NCBI GenBank assembly: GCA_028455995.1
Contig: JABELC010000015.1
Span: 186,001-250,000 of the forward strand
From: Scleromitrula shiraiana
Lineage: Eukaryota > Ascomycota > Leotiomycetes > Helotiales > Sclerotiniaceae
Length of the DNA: 64,000 nt
Direction: 5' to 3'
A model generated the notes under the pieces. It saw nothing but the letters and a program-made list of their open reading frames with translations. It did not search any database and was not told where the DNA came from. The position numbers were made by a program, and so were the translations under genes. Positions 45,140 to 60,706 of the stretch are shown in pieces. Every line of letters starts with the position of its first letter. The first letter of the stretch is position 1.

Positions 45140-47378
45140 ATGGTCAAAACACCAAAGAGCAAAGAAACAACAAACGACAAAATGTCCTCAACCTCACCCT
45201 CAACCTCATCCTCAACCCTCGACGCAAAAGAGGAAAAATATTCCCCCTCTACCCACACCAATAACAGCAATAACACAACCAATACGGCAAACACCACATA
45301 CTACAAATCGATTCTCTCCCCTTCTCTTCCTAATACTCTTCCTGCTCAAACCACCTCCAATCACCCTTCTACTCATCCAGCTACGCATCCAGCAACGCAT
45401 CCAGCCACGCGTTCCCAAAAAGAAAATCTCGACCCAACACTCGACATCAATCTCCCCTATCGAACCCTAAAGTCCTCTGCTGATCTGGGGGAATATACGA
45501 CTGAGGTTCCGGGTGGGGAAATACCCATCTCACTTTCTAAGAGTAGAAGTAGGAGTAGGAGTCGAGGCAATGGGCTTGTGAATGAGATGGGAAATGGAGG
45601 GGAGAAATTGGACTATAAGTTAGTGGCGTTCTTGCCGAATGATCCTGAGAATCCCAAGAATTGGAGTAAGGCGTTTAAGTGGTATATTACTAGTGAGTTT
45701 TTTTTCTTTCTTTCCGATTTTTGTTTGTTTGTATGGATGGATGGATGGATGGGTTATTGAATGGTGAGGATGAGGCGGTGAGGTGGATCAAGGGGGACAA
45801 GAGAAGGAAGAAAATAAGAAATGAGAAGATAAAATTGAACCAAAAAGAAAGAACAAAAGCTAACGAAAACTTCCCAAAACAGTGGTCGTCGCAATAACCT
45901 GTTTCGTGGTCGCATTCGCATCATCAGTTATAACAGCTGATTTGATTGGGGTGGAGAGAGAATTCGATGTTTCGGAGGAGCTGGCTCTCGTTAGTATTAC
46001 GGTTTTTGTCGTTGGTTTTGGTATCGGTATGTTTAGTTCTCCATCTAAACCCTTTCCCACCACCTATTCACCTGTCCATTCGCCCGCTCATTCATAAACT
46101 TGATATGATTGGAATGTCCATACTAACTTGCATAAAGGCCCCATGCTCTTCGCGCCCCTCTCCGAAATCCTCGGTCGCCGCCTCATCTACGGAACCACCC
46201 TCCTCCTCGCCGTAATCTTCATCATCCCCTGCGCACTCGCCCCCAACATCCAAACGCTGCTCGTCTGCCGCGCGCTCGACGGGATCTGGTTTTCCGCCCC
46301 CATGACGCTCGTCGGCGGGACGCTCGCCGATCTCTGGCGCACCGAAGAGCGCGGCGTTCCTATGGCTGCCTTCTCGGCTGCTCCTTTTATTGGCCCCGCG
46401 ATCGGTCCGCTTGTTGGTGGGTTTTTGAGTGATGCCGCTGGTTGGAGATGGCTGTATTACATTCAGATTATTGTTGCGTTTGTCGTTTGGGTGCTGATTA
46501 CTTTTACGGTTCCCGAGACCTACGCACCTACCATCTTGGCTCGACGTGCTAAGAAAATGCGGAAGGAGATGAATGATGAATCGCATGTTACGGAGCAAGA
46601 TTTTGATTTACGCCCATTTTCGGAGAGATTGAGAATCTTCCTTGTCAGACCTTTTCAATTGTTGTTTGGGGAACTTATCGTCTTTCTTATTAGTTTGTAC
46701 ATGAGTGTTCTCTACGGATTGTTGTATATGTTTTTTGTTGCGTTCCCGATTGTTTATCAGGAGGGCAAGGGATACTCGGCTGGTACTACCGGTTTGATGT
46801 TTATTCCACTCGCGTTGGGGGTTATTGCATCATCGTTGTGCGCGCCATTCGTTAACAAGAATTATCTCACTCAATGCGCGAAATATGGTGGGAAACCTCC
46901 TGCGGAAGTTCGACTTATTCCTATGATGGCTTCATGCTGGTTCATTCCAGTTGGACTATTCATATTCGCTTGGACTTCTTATCCTCATCTTCATTGGATT
47001 GGTCCTGCGATTGGAGGATTCCCGGTCGGATTTGGATTTATCTTCCTGTATAATGCGGCGAATAATTATTTGCTGGATAGTTATCAACATCAGGCTGCAT
47101 CGGCATTGGCTGCTAAGACTTTCTTGAGAAGTTTCTGGGGTGCGGTCGTTGTTTTGTTTACGGAACAGATGTATGCTAGATGCGGATATCAGTGGGCGAG
47201 TAGTATTTTGGCTTTTATCTCTTTGGCTTGTTGTGCTATTCCTTTCTTATTTTGGAAATGGGGTGCTGCCATTAGACAGAGGAGTAAGTTTGCTTACTCG
47301 GGGAATGATGAGGAGAATGTTGAGGCGGCTAGTGAAGGGGAATTGGAGAGACAGAGAAGTTATGCTAGTGCTCCATAG
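45140..47378 (+). CDS. MFS transporter, DHA1 drug/polyamine type
   Basis: Exons 45140-45692, 45883-46026 and 46138-47378 give 645 residues; a start at 45182 is also possible. The first 160 residues are a Ser/Thr/Asn-rich cytosolic tail, including a TSNHPSTHPATHPATHPAT repeat and an RSRSRSR run. The signature DPENPKNWSKAFKW precedes helix 1, as in the DHA1 family. Helix 2 and loop 2-3 read VVGFGIGPMLFAPLSEILGRR (motif A equivalent). Motif C-like glycines are in helix 5 (APFIGPAIGPLVGGFL). PETYAPTIL ends the first half. Six further helices follow after a loop of about 40 residues. Homologues export polyamines or antifungal compounds by proton antiport at the plasma membrane. The substrate cannot be told. 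Helix 4 reads ALDGIWFSAPMTL, a minor variation of the usual motif. Confidence 0.9.
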
Positions 47379-50098
<2,720 letters not shown>

Positions 50099-51736
50099 AT
50101 GAGGGTGAGTGGTGGAAAGAGTTTAGCATATACTGCTGCTATACTTTCAACATGTAGTAGTTTTGTTAATGCTATTACATTGGATTTAAGTTCTGATGGT
50201 ATGTATCTATTGAATCATTCTCCCCCTTCAACAAGATATATATAAGTATGCTAACGAATCAACCAATGTTCATAGATAGTATCAAATCAGCCGCTTCAAC
50301 CGTCGCATATGGAATGATGAAATATTATACAGGAAACAATACTGGAGATGTTGCTGGCAATTTACCCGATCCTTATTATTGGTGGGAGGCAGGTGCTATG
50401 TTCGGTATCATGGTCGATTATTGGTATTATACAGGAGACACCACCTATAACGACGAAGTAAAGCAAGCACTTCTCCATCAAGCAGGAGATAGTTACGATT
50501 TCATGCCACTCAATCAAACCAAAACAGAAGGAAACGATGATCAAGGATTTTGGGGTATGGCAGCAATGACGGCCGCGGAAGCGAATTTTGATAATCCTGA
50601 CGAAGGAACTCCAGGTTGGGTTGCAATGGCTCAGGCGGTTTTTAATGATATGGCAGCTCGATGGGATAATTCGACATGTGGAGGAGGATTGAGATGGCAG
50701 ATCTTTACCTTTAATTCGGGTTATAATTATAAGAATAGTATTGCCAATGGGTGCTTTTTTAATATAGGGGCTAGATTGGCTAGATATACTGGGAATGCAA
50801 CGTATGCGGAATGGGCGGAAAGGACTTGGAATTGGATGGAAAGTGTTGGGTTGATGGATTCGGATTATGCGGTTTATGATGGTACTACTGATACGGATAA
50901 TTGCAGTAGTATTGATCATATACAATGGACGTATAATGCAGGTATTTACTTGTTTGGGGCTGCTATGATGTATAATTATGTAAGTTTTCTTCTTTTTTTT
51001 TACCCTTCCTATCATGTTACCTTTCCCTTCACCCCCCTTCATGATCTCCCCAATTCAACTATCATCCCTTCCATCTTCCGTCGCCCCTATAGTCCCATCC
51101 TCTTCCCACCTCTCCATGCAACCATCCCCCCAACCCTCCCAAAAACTAACCCTCAAACCCCTACAGACAAACGGATCCACCCTCTGGGAAACCCGCCTCT
51201 CCGGCGTCCTAAACTCAAGTGACATCTTCTTCAAAGACAACGTCATGTACGAAGTCGCCTGCGAAGGCACCACCGCCGGCTGCGACACCGACGAACAAAC
51301 CTTCAAAGCCTACCTCTCGCGCTGGATGGCCGCCACCACCAAAATAGCCCCCTACACCGCCCCCACAATAATGACCTACATAAACACCTCCGCCGCCGCG
51401 GCCGCCTTACAGTGTTCCGGCGGCACAGACGGCACAACATGCGGCGAGCATTGGACGGCGGGGAGTGCGTATGATGGAAAATATGGAGTGGGCGAGCAGA
51501 TGTCGGCGTTGAGCGTGATCCAGGCGACGCTGATTGGGAATGCGGTGGAGCTGGTTACGAATGATACGGGGGGGACGAGCGTGGGGAATCCGAGCGCGGG
51601 GAGTGCGAGTACCACGAGTAGTAGTGGGGAGGTGGAGACGGTGGTTACGAGTGGGGATAGGGCGGGAGCGGGGTTTTTGACGGCCTTGATGGTTTCGGGG
51701 GTTATTGCGGGCGTGGGGTTTATGGTTATAGGGTAG
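50099..51736 (+). CDS. GPI-anchored GH76 mannan endo-1,6-alpha-mannosidase (Dfg5/Dcw1 type)
   Basis: Exons 50099-50198, 50276-50979 and 51167-51736 give 457 residues. Residues 1-25 are a signal peptide ending in SFVNA, followed by ITLDLSSDDSIKSAASTVAYGMM, typical of this family. The GH76 motifs YYWWEAGAMFGIMVDYW, the catalytic Asp pair in GNDDQGFWGMAAM, CGGGLRWQIF, NSIANGCFFNIGARLARYTG and the conserved HIQWTYNAGIYLFGAA are all present. A Ser/Thr/Gly-rich stretch and a hydrophobic end (GFLTALMVSGVIAGVGFMVIG) give a GPI attachment signal. Dfg5/Dcw1 enzymes are thought to cleave GPI glycans and transfer anchored proteins to wall glucan. Many N-glycosylation sequons (NNT, NQT, NST, NAT) occur. 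Exon 3 starts with GC-rich codons, unlike exon 2. Confidence 0.93.
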
Positions 51737-52413
51737 GTGAAGGTGAGGGAGGGAGGGGATGGGATGGGGTGGGACGGGATGAGAAGCGAATGAATGGAAG
51801 ATGGATAGAGCGAGAGCGTATAGGAAAGAGAAGCAAGTTGATCCAATACGATGCGATTTGATGAAGCAGGAGAAGAGAAGAGAAGGAAGCATTTGTATAT
51901 CTGTACCCCCCATATTTCCCCCCCACATAGTTCGGCGTTACGGTTTCGGGAATCAAATTTCTAGGAAAGTTTGTTTATTTGTTGCATGCATGGCTGGATG
52001 GATGGATGGGGCATTTTAAACACCATATATTTCGAATATTGAAATCGGATTAAATTAGATTAGTTTAGTTTAGATTACGTTGGAATATTGTATATAGAAA
52101 GCGAGAGCGAAAGAAAGGAAGGAAGGAAGGAAAGAGAGATTGTTCATATATTTTAAAAATAAATCGTGTAAATAAATACATAGTAGGTAGAGTGATAGTG
52201 ATAGTGATAAATAGATAATCAATCAACCAATCCATCAATCAACCAAACATCATAAACCATCCCCAACCCAATCCCAATCCCAATCCCAAACCCAAATCCC
52301 CCAAAAAACATCCTCCACTTCCCCTCCCCTCTCTACACCACCCACCCACCACCCAAAACCACAACATAAATAAACTAAGCAACACCCCATCATCATCATC
52401 AAATCAAATCAAA
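51737..52413. other. Spacer between GH76 gene and tRNA
   Basis: It has GGATGG repeats near 51984-52010, GGAA repeats near 52110 and C-rich CCCAATCCC repeats near 52261-52300. No gene is seen. Confidence 0.45.
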
Positions 52414-52564
52414 GGACAGATGGCCGAGTGGTTATGGCGTGTGACTCAAGCTCTTCTTCGTATACTTCTTCTTTCTTCGTAGAGATAGTGGCTTGTTAAT
52501 TCCTGGATAATTAACTGTATTCTCATGGGCTTAGCCCGCGGGGGTTCGAATCCCCCTCTGTTCA
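52414..52564 (+). tRNA. tRNA-Leu(CAA) with intron
   Basis: The acceptor stem GGACAGA pairs with TCTGTTC (one G-T pair), with discriminator A at 52564. T8-G9 and the D arm GCCGAGTGGTTATGGC follow. The anticodon loop CT-CAA-G has its anticodon at 52447-52449. A long variable arm (GGGC/GCCC) marks a type II tRNA, and the T arm is GGGGGTTCGAATCCCCC. A 69-base intron (52451-52519) begins after position 37, and its GGCTTG can pair with the anticodon as usual for fungal pre-tRNA-Leu. The anticodon stem TGTGA/TCTCA has one T-T mismatch. The CAA anticodon decodes UUG leucine codons. Confidence 0.9.
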
Positions 52565-54080
52565 ATTTGTTTTTTTGGATTTTTTTTGGGAGGGGGGGGG
52601 GGAGAAGAGGAGAGGAGAAGAGGTGTTTTTTTTTTGAGGGGTGGGGATTCTTGGCGGAGGGAAAATAAATGGGTGGGGGTTTTGGGGGGGGGGGGGGGGG
52701 GGGTATGTATAGAATCTTTTGTTGGAAAAGTGGAGAGGAGATGGAGAGAAGAGAAGATGTAGAGGAGAGGAGAGAAGATAATTGGTGGTTAATTGTGATA
52801 GAAATAGTAAAATGAGGAGATTATTTTATTTTGTTTAAGTTAAAATAGTGGTGGTGGTGGTGATGATTCGGATGGTGATGGATGGTGATGAATGGAGTAT
52901 GTATATGGAATGATATGGGAAATGTAGGGGGTAGGTAGAGAGATGGGATAGGAGGAGAGGGGGAAGAGGAGGAGGAGGGGGAAGAGGGAGAGGGGGAGGA
53001 AGGGAGGATGAGATGGATTGTATTGTGAAAAGATAGATAGATGTATATATATATATATATATCTATCAATAAGATCGTAGATGAATTTTATTTTTATTTT
53101 ATCTAATTTGCGATGTGAGACGATACTATGATATGATATATAAAAGAATACTTAGATTTTATATTGATTATTATTAGATTAAGAATTTACGAGGATGAGA
53201 AGAAGATATGAGAGGAGAAATAGGGGGAGAGGAGGGAAGAGAAAGGAAGGTTAAGAGGGGGAGGGAGAATAATGAGGATAGGATAGAATGGTGGGATATA
53301 TAATGATAGAAAAGGGAAAGAAGTAGGGTGATTGAGTTAAGATAGGATATAATATAATATAATGAAAGAAGACAAAATAAAATGAAATAAAATCGAGGTA
53401 AAGTAAGATAGATTCGTTATATTTTATATATCATATAATAGCTTGATTAAACTATCTATAATAGTCAAAGTTTCTTCTGCAAGTATAAATGCTCATTGTG
53501 AGGTTATTTTTATTATTTTATCTTGTTATTTTGTTATTTTGCTATCTATCCATCCATCCATTGCATCCATTTAGCTAGTAAACTTCAAGCCAGCAAATAT
53601 CAAATATGATCAGACCATACCATCCATTCATCAACGACGATATGAGAAAAATGTGATGTAATGTCTCTTTCTTCCTTTCCTACTACATCTCCTCTTTCCA
53701 TATCTGAAAATCCATCATCCTATACTATACCATCCTATATTGAACCAAATCAGAACAACACAATGAAATGAAATGATTCAACTAAATTGTAATTCCCAGT
53801 CGAATTCCCTAACTCGTTGAATTCCAAAGTTTAAATAGTAGCGTTTTTTTCCATATCGTGTTTTATAGGAAATGAGTTCCATCCTTTCCCACCGCATCAC
53901 ATCCATTTATCCCGCCCCATTTCAAGTCTTTCTTTTTTTTTCTTTCCTTATTTATTTACCTCTTCCTTCATACTCCCACTCCCACTCCCAATCTCCCAAT
54001 ACAAGATAATCCCCAGGAAGAAACCAAAAAGAATCAAGAATCTCAACCACCTTAAAAGCATGATTTCAATCCAAATCCTT
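52565..54080. other. Purine-rich and AT-rich spacer
   Basis: It includes a run of 20 G at 52684-52703, a shorter G run near 52590, GGAGGAGG/GAGAGGA purine tracts at 52730-53000 and 53210-53300, a (TA)n run near 53044-53062 and CCATCCAT repeats. No coding frame is convincing. Confidence 0.5.
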
Positions 54081-55680
54081 TCATCTCCTCAAATCAAAAC
54101 TCGATCTCGAAGCCGAATCAAAACTTGGTCTCAAACTCGTACTTGAACTTCTCCTCCTCCTAGCCCTCGATTCATTCGGATTCAACGGATTAAGATTTGC
54201 CGTTCTCGCAAAAAGATTCAAGATATCCGATAGCGAGATCACACCCGTAAGACGACCTGAGATTCTTGCACCCGGTAACGAGGCCGCTGATACGGTGGGG
54301 AAGGATGGTGATGGGGGGACTGATCCGGTGTTGCTGGTGGGTTGTTGGACGATGACTGCGTTTGGGAGGGAGGGGGTTGCGGGTGCGGAGGGGGAGGGGG
54401 ACGCGGATTCTACTACCCACATTCGGTGGGAGCGTGTGGCTACTAGCTTGGCTACTGTGTGGGCGAGTGTTGAGTAGGGGTTTACGTGGAATACTATTGA
54501 GGTTGTTAGTTGAGAGAATAAGATTCGAGGATTAATCTAAACAAACCTGGAAATGAATCTTTTCCATCACCAATTCCTCTTTCACTAAGTATGACTGATA
54601 TAAAGTGGATACATGTAGATTGTAGTAAAGGTAAACTACTCGTGTTTGTAAGAAGTTTGGTATCAGCCGTTGAAATATTTCCAACAACATTAGCAGCATT
54701 ATCAACCACAGCAACACTTGTCAATCCTTCATTGCTCATAAGTTGAAGAGCATCAGTTAAAAGTTTATCGCCGCTAAGTTATTTGTTAGTAAAATTGAAA
54801 AGTGATACAACATAATTTGACAACTCACTTAATTGCAATAGCTTGCTGTGTTCCGATATTTAAATCTCGTAAAATAATTGGATATAGTTGATCGATGGCA
54901 GGAAAGCTACTACCGTTATCCCATAGAAATCTCACCAACTTCAGTTGACTTAATATTCCAACAACAGTTGTAGTACCAGGTTTACAAACAAGTATTCGAT
55001 GTACACCACTACCAAATATTTCTACCGCTTTCGAAAGATCTTCTGATTGGGATAGAGTCGTCAGTGGTTCCTTTTTAGCAAGTGTAACAACATCTCGAAG
55101 TGGAATTGGTATTCTCTCGCGGGCTTTGCTGGCTAGATCTGAAAATGCTTCTTTTTGATCTTCTTCTGGATTTGCTAATCCAAGAACTACCAAGAGGTAT
55201 GCGTTAAGATCATTGTAATCGAAACTATTGCAAGCAGTTACTGCATCTGATGTTTCGCGAATAAGGATAACATTTGGAGGACCAAAATCGATTAATGTCT
55301 ATATTATAAATTAGTATAAACCATATATAATCCATCCATTTGAATGGTTTTGATATATCCAAACAAACCTTTGTAGCCTGTTCAACACCAGTATCTAATT
55401 CCGCCCATTGAATATCAGATTCCTGTACCAATTCTCCCACCTGTATTTGTCTCCAATCTCTACCGGCGAATCGCGGATCTCCTGATTTGGGCGCGGGAGG
55501 ATGATTTAATAGCTCTTGAACGGCAGCTTGTGTGAAGGATGGATGTCGTTGGGCTCGTGGTGAATGGCGTAAATTGTCCGCGAAGCTCGATCGATGACTG
55601 ATGTTGCCGGAATTACTAGCATTACCGGGTGATGAAGTACTCTGTCTTGAAGGAGGATCGAATACTGTACGATCTGCCAT
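54081..55680 (-). CDS. SDS23: Sds23-type CBS-domain phosphatase regulator, 473 aa, four exons
   Basis: Exons 55680-55369, 55298-54829, 54773-54547 and 54493-54081 join in matching phases. The N-terminus is Ser/Asn/Pro-rich, with HSPRAQRHPSFTQAAVQELLN, a motif shared by Sds23 proteins. CBS repeats follow: DTGVEQATKTLIDFGPPNVI, PLTTLSQSEDLSKAVEIFGSGVHRILV with VVGILSQLKLVRFLW, then DALQLMSNEGLTSVAVVDNAANVVGNIS and YSTLAHTVAKLVATRSHRMWVV. A Ser/Pro/Ala-rich insertion and a final GRLTGVISLSDILNLFAR complete the fourth repeat, and the tail is Arg/Ser-rich. In fission yeast Sds23 binds and restrains PP2A- and PP6-type phosphatases, controlling mitotic entry and nutrient response; the budding-yeast pair is Sds23/Sds24. 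It acts in cytosol and nucleus. The symbol follows those orthologues. Confidence 0.9.
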
Positions 55681-57124
55681 GGCAGAGATGAAAAGGAATG
55701 TTGGGTATTTTTATCGTAATTGAATTTTCGTAATGGTTAATCTTTTGAATTTGTTGGATGAAGTATTCTTGTTTGTTGTTGGAATGATAGAATAGAGAGT
55801 TGTGGTTTTTTTTGGGTGGTGGTGATGATGATGATGATGATGATGATGATCATATCATGTGTATGTATTACACGCAATAAAATGGAAGGGAGGGGTAAAA
55901 ACAGCTAGGTCAATGCTTCGTATTGGCGATATTGGCGATATTGATTCACAATAATTTTATAATAAATTGATATGAAATCTTTTAGATGATTTGATTAAGA
56001 TATTATAAATTATTTTCTAGTAAAATAATTATTTACAGTAATAAGTACGAAGCATTTTTGATTGATTGATTGACTGGATGGGAATGAAGTTTGGTTCTCG
56101 AGAAATATATACAGATAGTTACGATGTTCAAAGTTAGGGAGGGGAGTCCTTCCGATTAACCCTTGAACCCTTGAACACTTTAATGGGAAATGTCAACAAT
56201 AAAGTGAGGGGTCAATAATATATATAATATATGAAGCGGGCATAGATAGATATTATCACTGCCAACAACACCAACAACATAATCACCACCGTTTAATTTA
56301 CCATAGATGATAATAACTTCTATCATGTAAGACAGATGAATGATTTCTTGTTAGGTTGGATAGTATCTATATTGTGTTGTTGCTTTTTCTTGGGAGGAAG
56401 TTGTTGACACTTCAATTTGGGAATAATAATGAGGGGTAATTTGAGATTATTATTATTATTATTATTATTAAATAATTGATATCAATATATAACATTCAAT
56501 AAGTATAATATGATATAATATATACCGCTGAGTGGCATATAGCATAGTAGTACTACTAGTATTAAATATATAGATACATAGATATATAGATATATAGTAA
56601 TCTTATTAGTAGTAAATATATATATGATATATGAGAGTACTAGACCCGGGCTGCTTTTAATAAAGCTCGTAACGGTTGTCGCCAAACCCGCACTAAATCC
56701 TAAAATATTTACCAGAACAGGGTGATTTCTCTCTCTCCCTCTCTCTCAAAAAAAAAAAAAAAAAATAAATAAAAAAATTCCTACCCACCACCACTACCAC
56801 ACCCACAATCTTCCAAAATACAAACAACCATTTCCTTTCCTCTTCTTCAAACACTCAAAAGGGAAAAAAAAAAGTCTTACTCAAATACTTCTATTAATCG
56901 ATCTTCTTTCGATTCTACAATTTTCACTGAGATTTTTCATTCTTTCATTGTTTTGAATCTTATCAATTTAAAAAGGTGCATCCTATGCGCCTCAACCTCT
57001 TCATAACGTCAACAATTCTTATTTCTTAGAAAATATATTTCTCCCCATACATCCTCCCTTGATTCCCGAGTCTATCTACCCTATCTACCCTATCTACCCA
57101 CATACGGAAAAAAGAACAATAACT
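55681..57124. promoter_or_regulatory. Divergent region between Sds23 and Kap121-type genes
   Basis: The two genes start away from each other across 1.44 kb. It holds a (GAT)n run (about 55822-55850), an ATT repeat (56449-56470), poly-A near 56749-56764 and three CTACCCTATC repeats at 57073-57100 just before the importin start. No gene is seen. Confidence 0.45.
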
Positions 57125-60100
57125 ATGTCTGTTCTTCCATCAGATGCACATGCAGAACTTGCACAGTTATTGTCTGCTCTGCAATCTCCCGACAATAGTG
57201 TTCGTTCACAAGCGGAAGATCATTTGACGAACAACTGGACAAATACAAAACCTGAACTATTATTGATGGGCTTGGTCGAACACGCACACGAATCAAATGA
57301 CGCAACGGTGAGGATCAACTGGAAATTATCATCTGTCGTAAGGAAAGAGAATACTGATTTTTTAAATCTTTACAGACACGTTCTTTCGCGGCAGTCATCT
57401 TTAGGCGGATAGCTTCGAAATCAAGAAAATTAGATAACAACAACACAGTCGAGTTATTCCTCGCCCTACCAAAAGGACAAGGATACGCTATTAGACAAAA
57501 GTTGCTTGAGGCATTAGGTGCCGAGAAATCAAATGTCGTGAGGAATAAAATCGGAGATGCAGTGGCTGAAATTGCCAGAGAATATTCCGATAATAGTACG
57601 TTTTATGTCGAAGCATTTGATGCCCCGCCGATGAAGGGAGGATTTAGTATATCTGACTCTTAATAGATGAACAATGGCCGGAGATCTTGGGAGTATTATC
57701 AACTCTCAGTATGTCAGAGGAAGCTGGGCAGAGGGAGATCGCGTTCCGCATATTTGCTACAACTCCAGGAATAATTGAAAAGCAACACGAAGATACAGTA
57801 CTTTCGGCTTTCACCAAGGGTTTCAAAGATACAGATACAGCGGTAGGTCTATGGGATATAAAAATGTAGAATCATTACTGATATCATCAAAGGTTCGCTT
57901 GGCAGCCATGGAGGCATTCGCTTCGTTCTTTTCCAGTTTAGGCAAGAAATCACAACCAAAATACTATGCTCTCATTCCGGAAGTTCTTTCAATCCTATTA
58001 CCACTTAAAGAAGCTGGAGACTCGGAAGGCTTAACATCAGCACTGGTATCACTCATGAATCTTGCGGAGACGGCACCCAAGATGTTCAAACCATTGTTTC
58101 ACAATTTGGTCGATTTCAGTATTGGATTAATTCAGGACAAAGAATTGTCTGATCAATGTCGCCAAAATGCTCTGGAGCTTATGGCAACTTTCGCAGACTA
58201 TGCCCCTGGAATGGTTAAGAAGGATAGCAGTTTTACTAGTGATATGATCACTCAATGTTTAAGTCTTATGACTGATATTGGTGCTGACGATGATGATGCT
58301 GCGGAATGGAATGCTTCTGACGATGTATGAACTCTCTTTATAATCATTGACCCCAATTACTAATCTCAATAGATGGATCCCGAAGAAAGCGACTTAAACC
58401 ATGTTGCTGGTGAGCAATGCATGGACCGATTAGCCAATAAACTTGGAGGATCAATTATTCTGGCGCCTACATTCGCTTGGCTTCCGAGAATGATGCTTTC
58501 CGATGCATGGAGAGATCGACATGCAGCATTGATGGCAATCTCGGCAATTTCGGAAGGATGCAGAGACTTGATGATCGGGGAGTTGAACAAAGTCTTGGAG
58601 CTTGTTGTTCCCGCCTTGAGAGATCCACATCCACGAGTTCGTTGGGCTGGATGTAATGCGCTTGGCCAGATGAGTACGGATTTCGCAGGAACAATGCAGG
58701 AAAAGTACCACCAAATTGTCGTACCCGCCATTATTCCAGTTCTCAAGAATCCTGAACCACGTGTTCAAGCGCATGCCGCCGCAGCACTTGTCAACTTTTG
58801 CGAGGAAGCCGAAAAAGCCATCCTTGAACCTTATCTTGACGATTTGTTAACTAACTTATTCCAACTTCTTCAAAGCGAAAAGAGATATGTCCAGGAACAA
58901 GCTCTCTCAACCATTGCTACAATTGCAGATTCAGCCGAGGCTGCTTTTTCGAAGTACTACGACACATTGATGCCATTATTATTCAGTGTTTTACAGCAAG
59001 AGAGTACGAAAGAACTCCGATTACTTCGTGCAAAGGCAATGGAATGTGCTACCCTTATTGCGTTGGCAGTTGGAAAGGAGAGATTGGGAGGTGATGCTAT
59101 GAGCTTGGTACAATTGTTGGCTGCCATTCAACAAGGAATCGTGGACGCTGATGATCCTCAAGCTCAATACCTCATGCACTGCTGGGGACGTATGTGCAGA
59201 GTTTTGGGCGCAGATTTCCTCCCATTCTTGCCTAATGTTATGCCTCCATTATTGGAGTTGGCTAGTGCGAAGGCTGACATTCAACTTCTCGAAGATGAAG
59301 AGGAAGTTGAGGCGGTACAGCAACAAGATGGTTGGGAACTCGTACCATTGAAGGGTAAAGTCATTGGTATCAAGACAAGTACTCTTGATGATAAACATAT
59401 GGCGATCGAACTCCTTGTTGTCTATGCACAAGTACTCGAAGGATCATTCGCTCCATACGTTGCAGATGTCATGGAAAAAATTGCTTTACCGGGCTTATCA
59501 TTCTTCTTCCACGATCCCGTCCGTGTTGTTTCCGCAAAATGCGTACCGCAACTACTCAATTCTTACAAAAAGGCTTTCGGTCTTGAATCTAGCCAACTTC
59601 AAGCTCTCTGGCAGGGTACTATCATCAAAGTTTTGGAGGTTCTCAGCGCCGAGCCGGCCATCGACACCCTCGCCGAAATGTATCAATGCTTTTATGAGTC
59701 AGTTGAAGTTATGGGCAAGAATTGTATGACGGAAGCGCACATGCGTGAATTCATTGATTCGGCTGCATCAGCTTTAAATGATTACAGAGAACGTGTTGCA
59801 AATAGAGAAGAAGAACGTCTCGAGGCTAACCGAGAAGAGGGTGAAGAAGAGTTAGAAGATATCCTTTTCGCAATTGAGGATGATCAAACTTTATTATCTG
59901 ACATGAACAAAGCTTTCCATTGTATCTTCAAAAATCATGGACCTAGCTTTTTACCTTCATGGGAATTACTTCAAACAACATATGCACAATTCCTTGTTAG
60001 CGAGGATTCTACACAACGTCAATGGGGATTATGCATTATCGATGATGTTCTAGAGTTCTGTGGTGAACTAAGCTGGAAATATAGCGAGAGCATTATGAAG

Positions 60101-60706
60101 CCATTGGTTGCCGGATGTCAAGATCCTGCACCAGCTAATCGTCAAGCTGCTGCTTACGGTATTGGTGTCGCAGCACAAAAAGGTGGACCACAATGGTCTC
60201 AGTTCGTAGGTGGTGCGATTGAACTTTTGTTCAATGCTACACAAGTACCAAATGCGAGAGCGGAAGATGATGTATACGCAACTGAGAATGCTTGTGCGGC
60301 CATCGCCAAAGTTCTTCACTTCAATCCCTCTGCTGTAGCAAACCCTCAACCAGTCATTAATGCATGGATTGATACTTTACCAGTCGTGAATGATGAAGAG
60401 GCTGCTCCATATGCATATGCTTTCCTTGCTCAACTCATCGAACAGTAAGATTTCCATTTGATTCAATATTAAAGACTGATTACTAACATAGAATTTAGAC
60501 AAAACCCTGCTGTTACATCGCAAGCACCCAAAGTATTCGTCTACGTGGTACAAGCCTTAGAAGCTGAAGCGTTACAAGGCGCAACCGCTTCAAGGATCGT
60601 CGAAGTAACCAAGAATTTCCTTCGAATGGCGAATTTGGATCCAGCTCAACTCTTATCGCAGATGTCGCCTGAAACTCAACAGATTGTCAGATCGTACTTT
60701 GGTTAA
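57125..60706 (+). CDS. PSE1: Karyopherin beta, importin beta-3 type (Kap121/Pse1)
   Basis: Exons 57125-57307, 57376-57595, 57667-57842, 57893-58324, 58373-60444 and 60499-60706 give 1096 residues, close to the roughly 1090 of budding-yeast Pse1. Every join keeps frame; the first gives DATTRSFAAVIFRRIASK, a conserved start of HEAT repeat 2. HEAT repeats run throughout: LRDPHPRVRWAGCNALGQMSTDF, LKNPEPRVQAHAAAALVNFCEEAE, then KRYVQEQALSTIATIADSAE, DPVRVVSAKCVPQLLNSYKKAF and DPAPANRQAAAYGIGVAAQKGGPQW. The acidic loop NREEGEEELEDILFAIEDDQ is typical. This Ran-binding import receptor carries ribosomal proteins and other cargo through nuclear pores. The first four exons are short and the fifth long, a common arrangement for conserved fungal genes. 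Confidence 0.95.
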
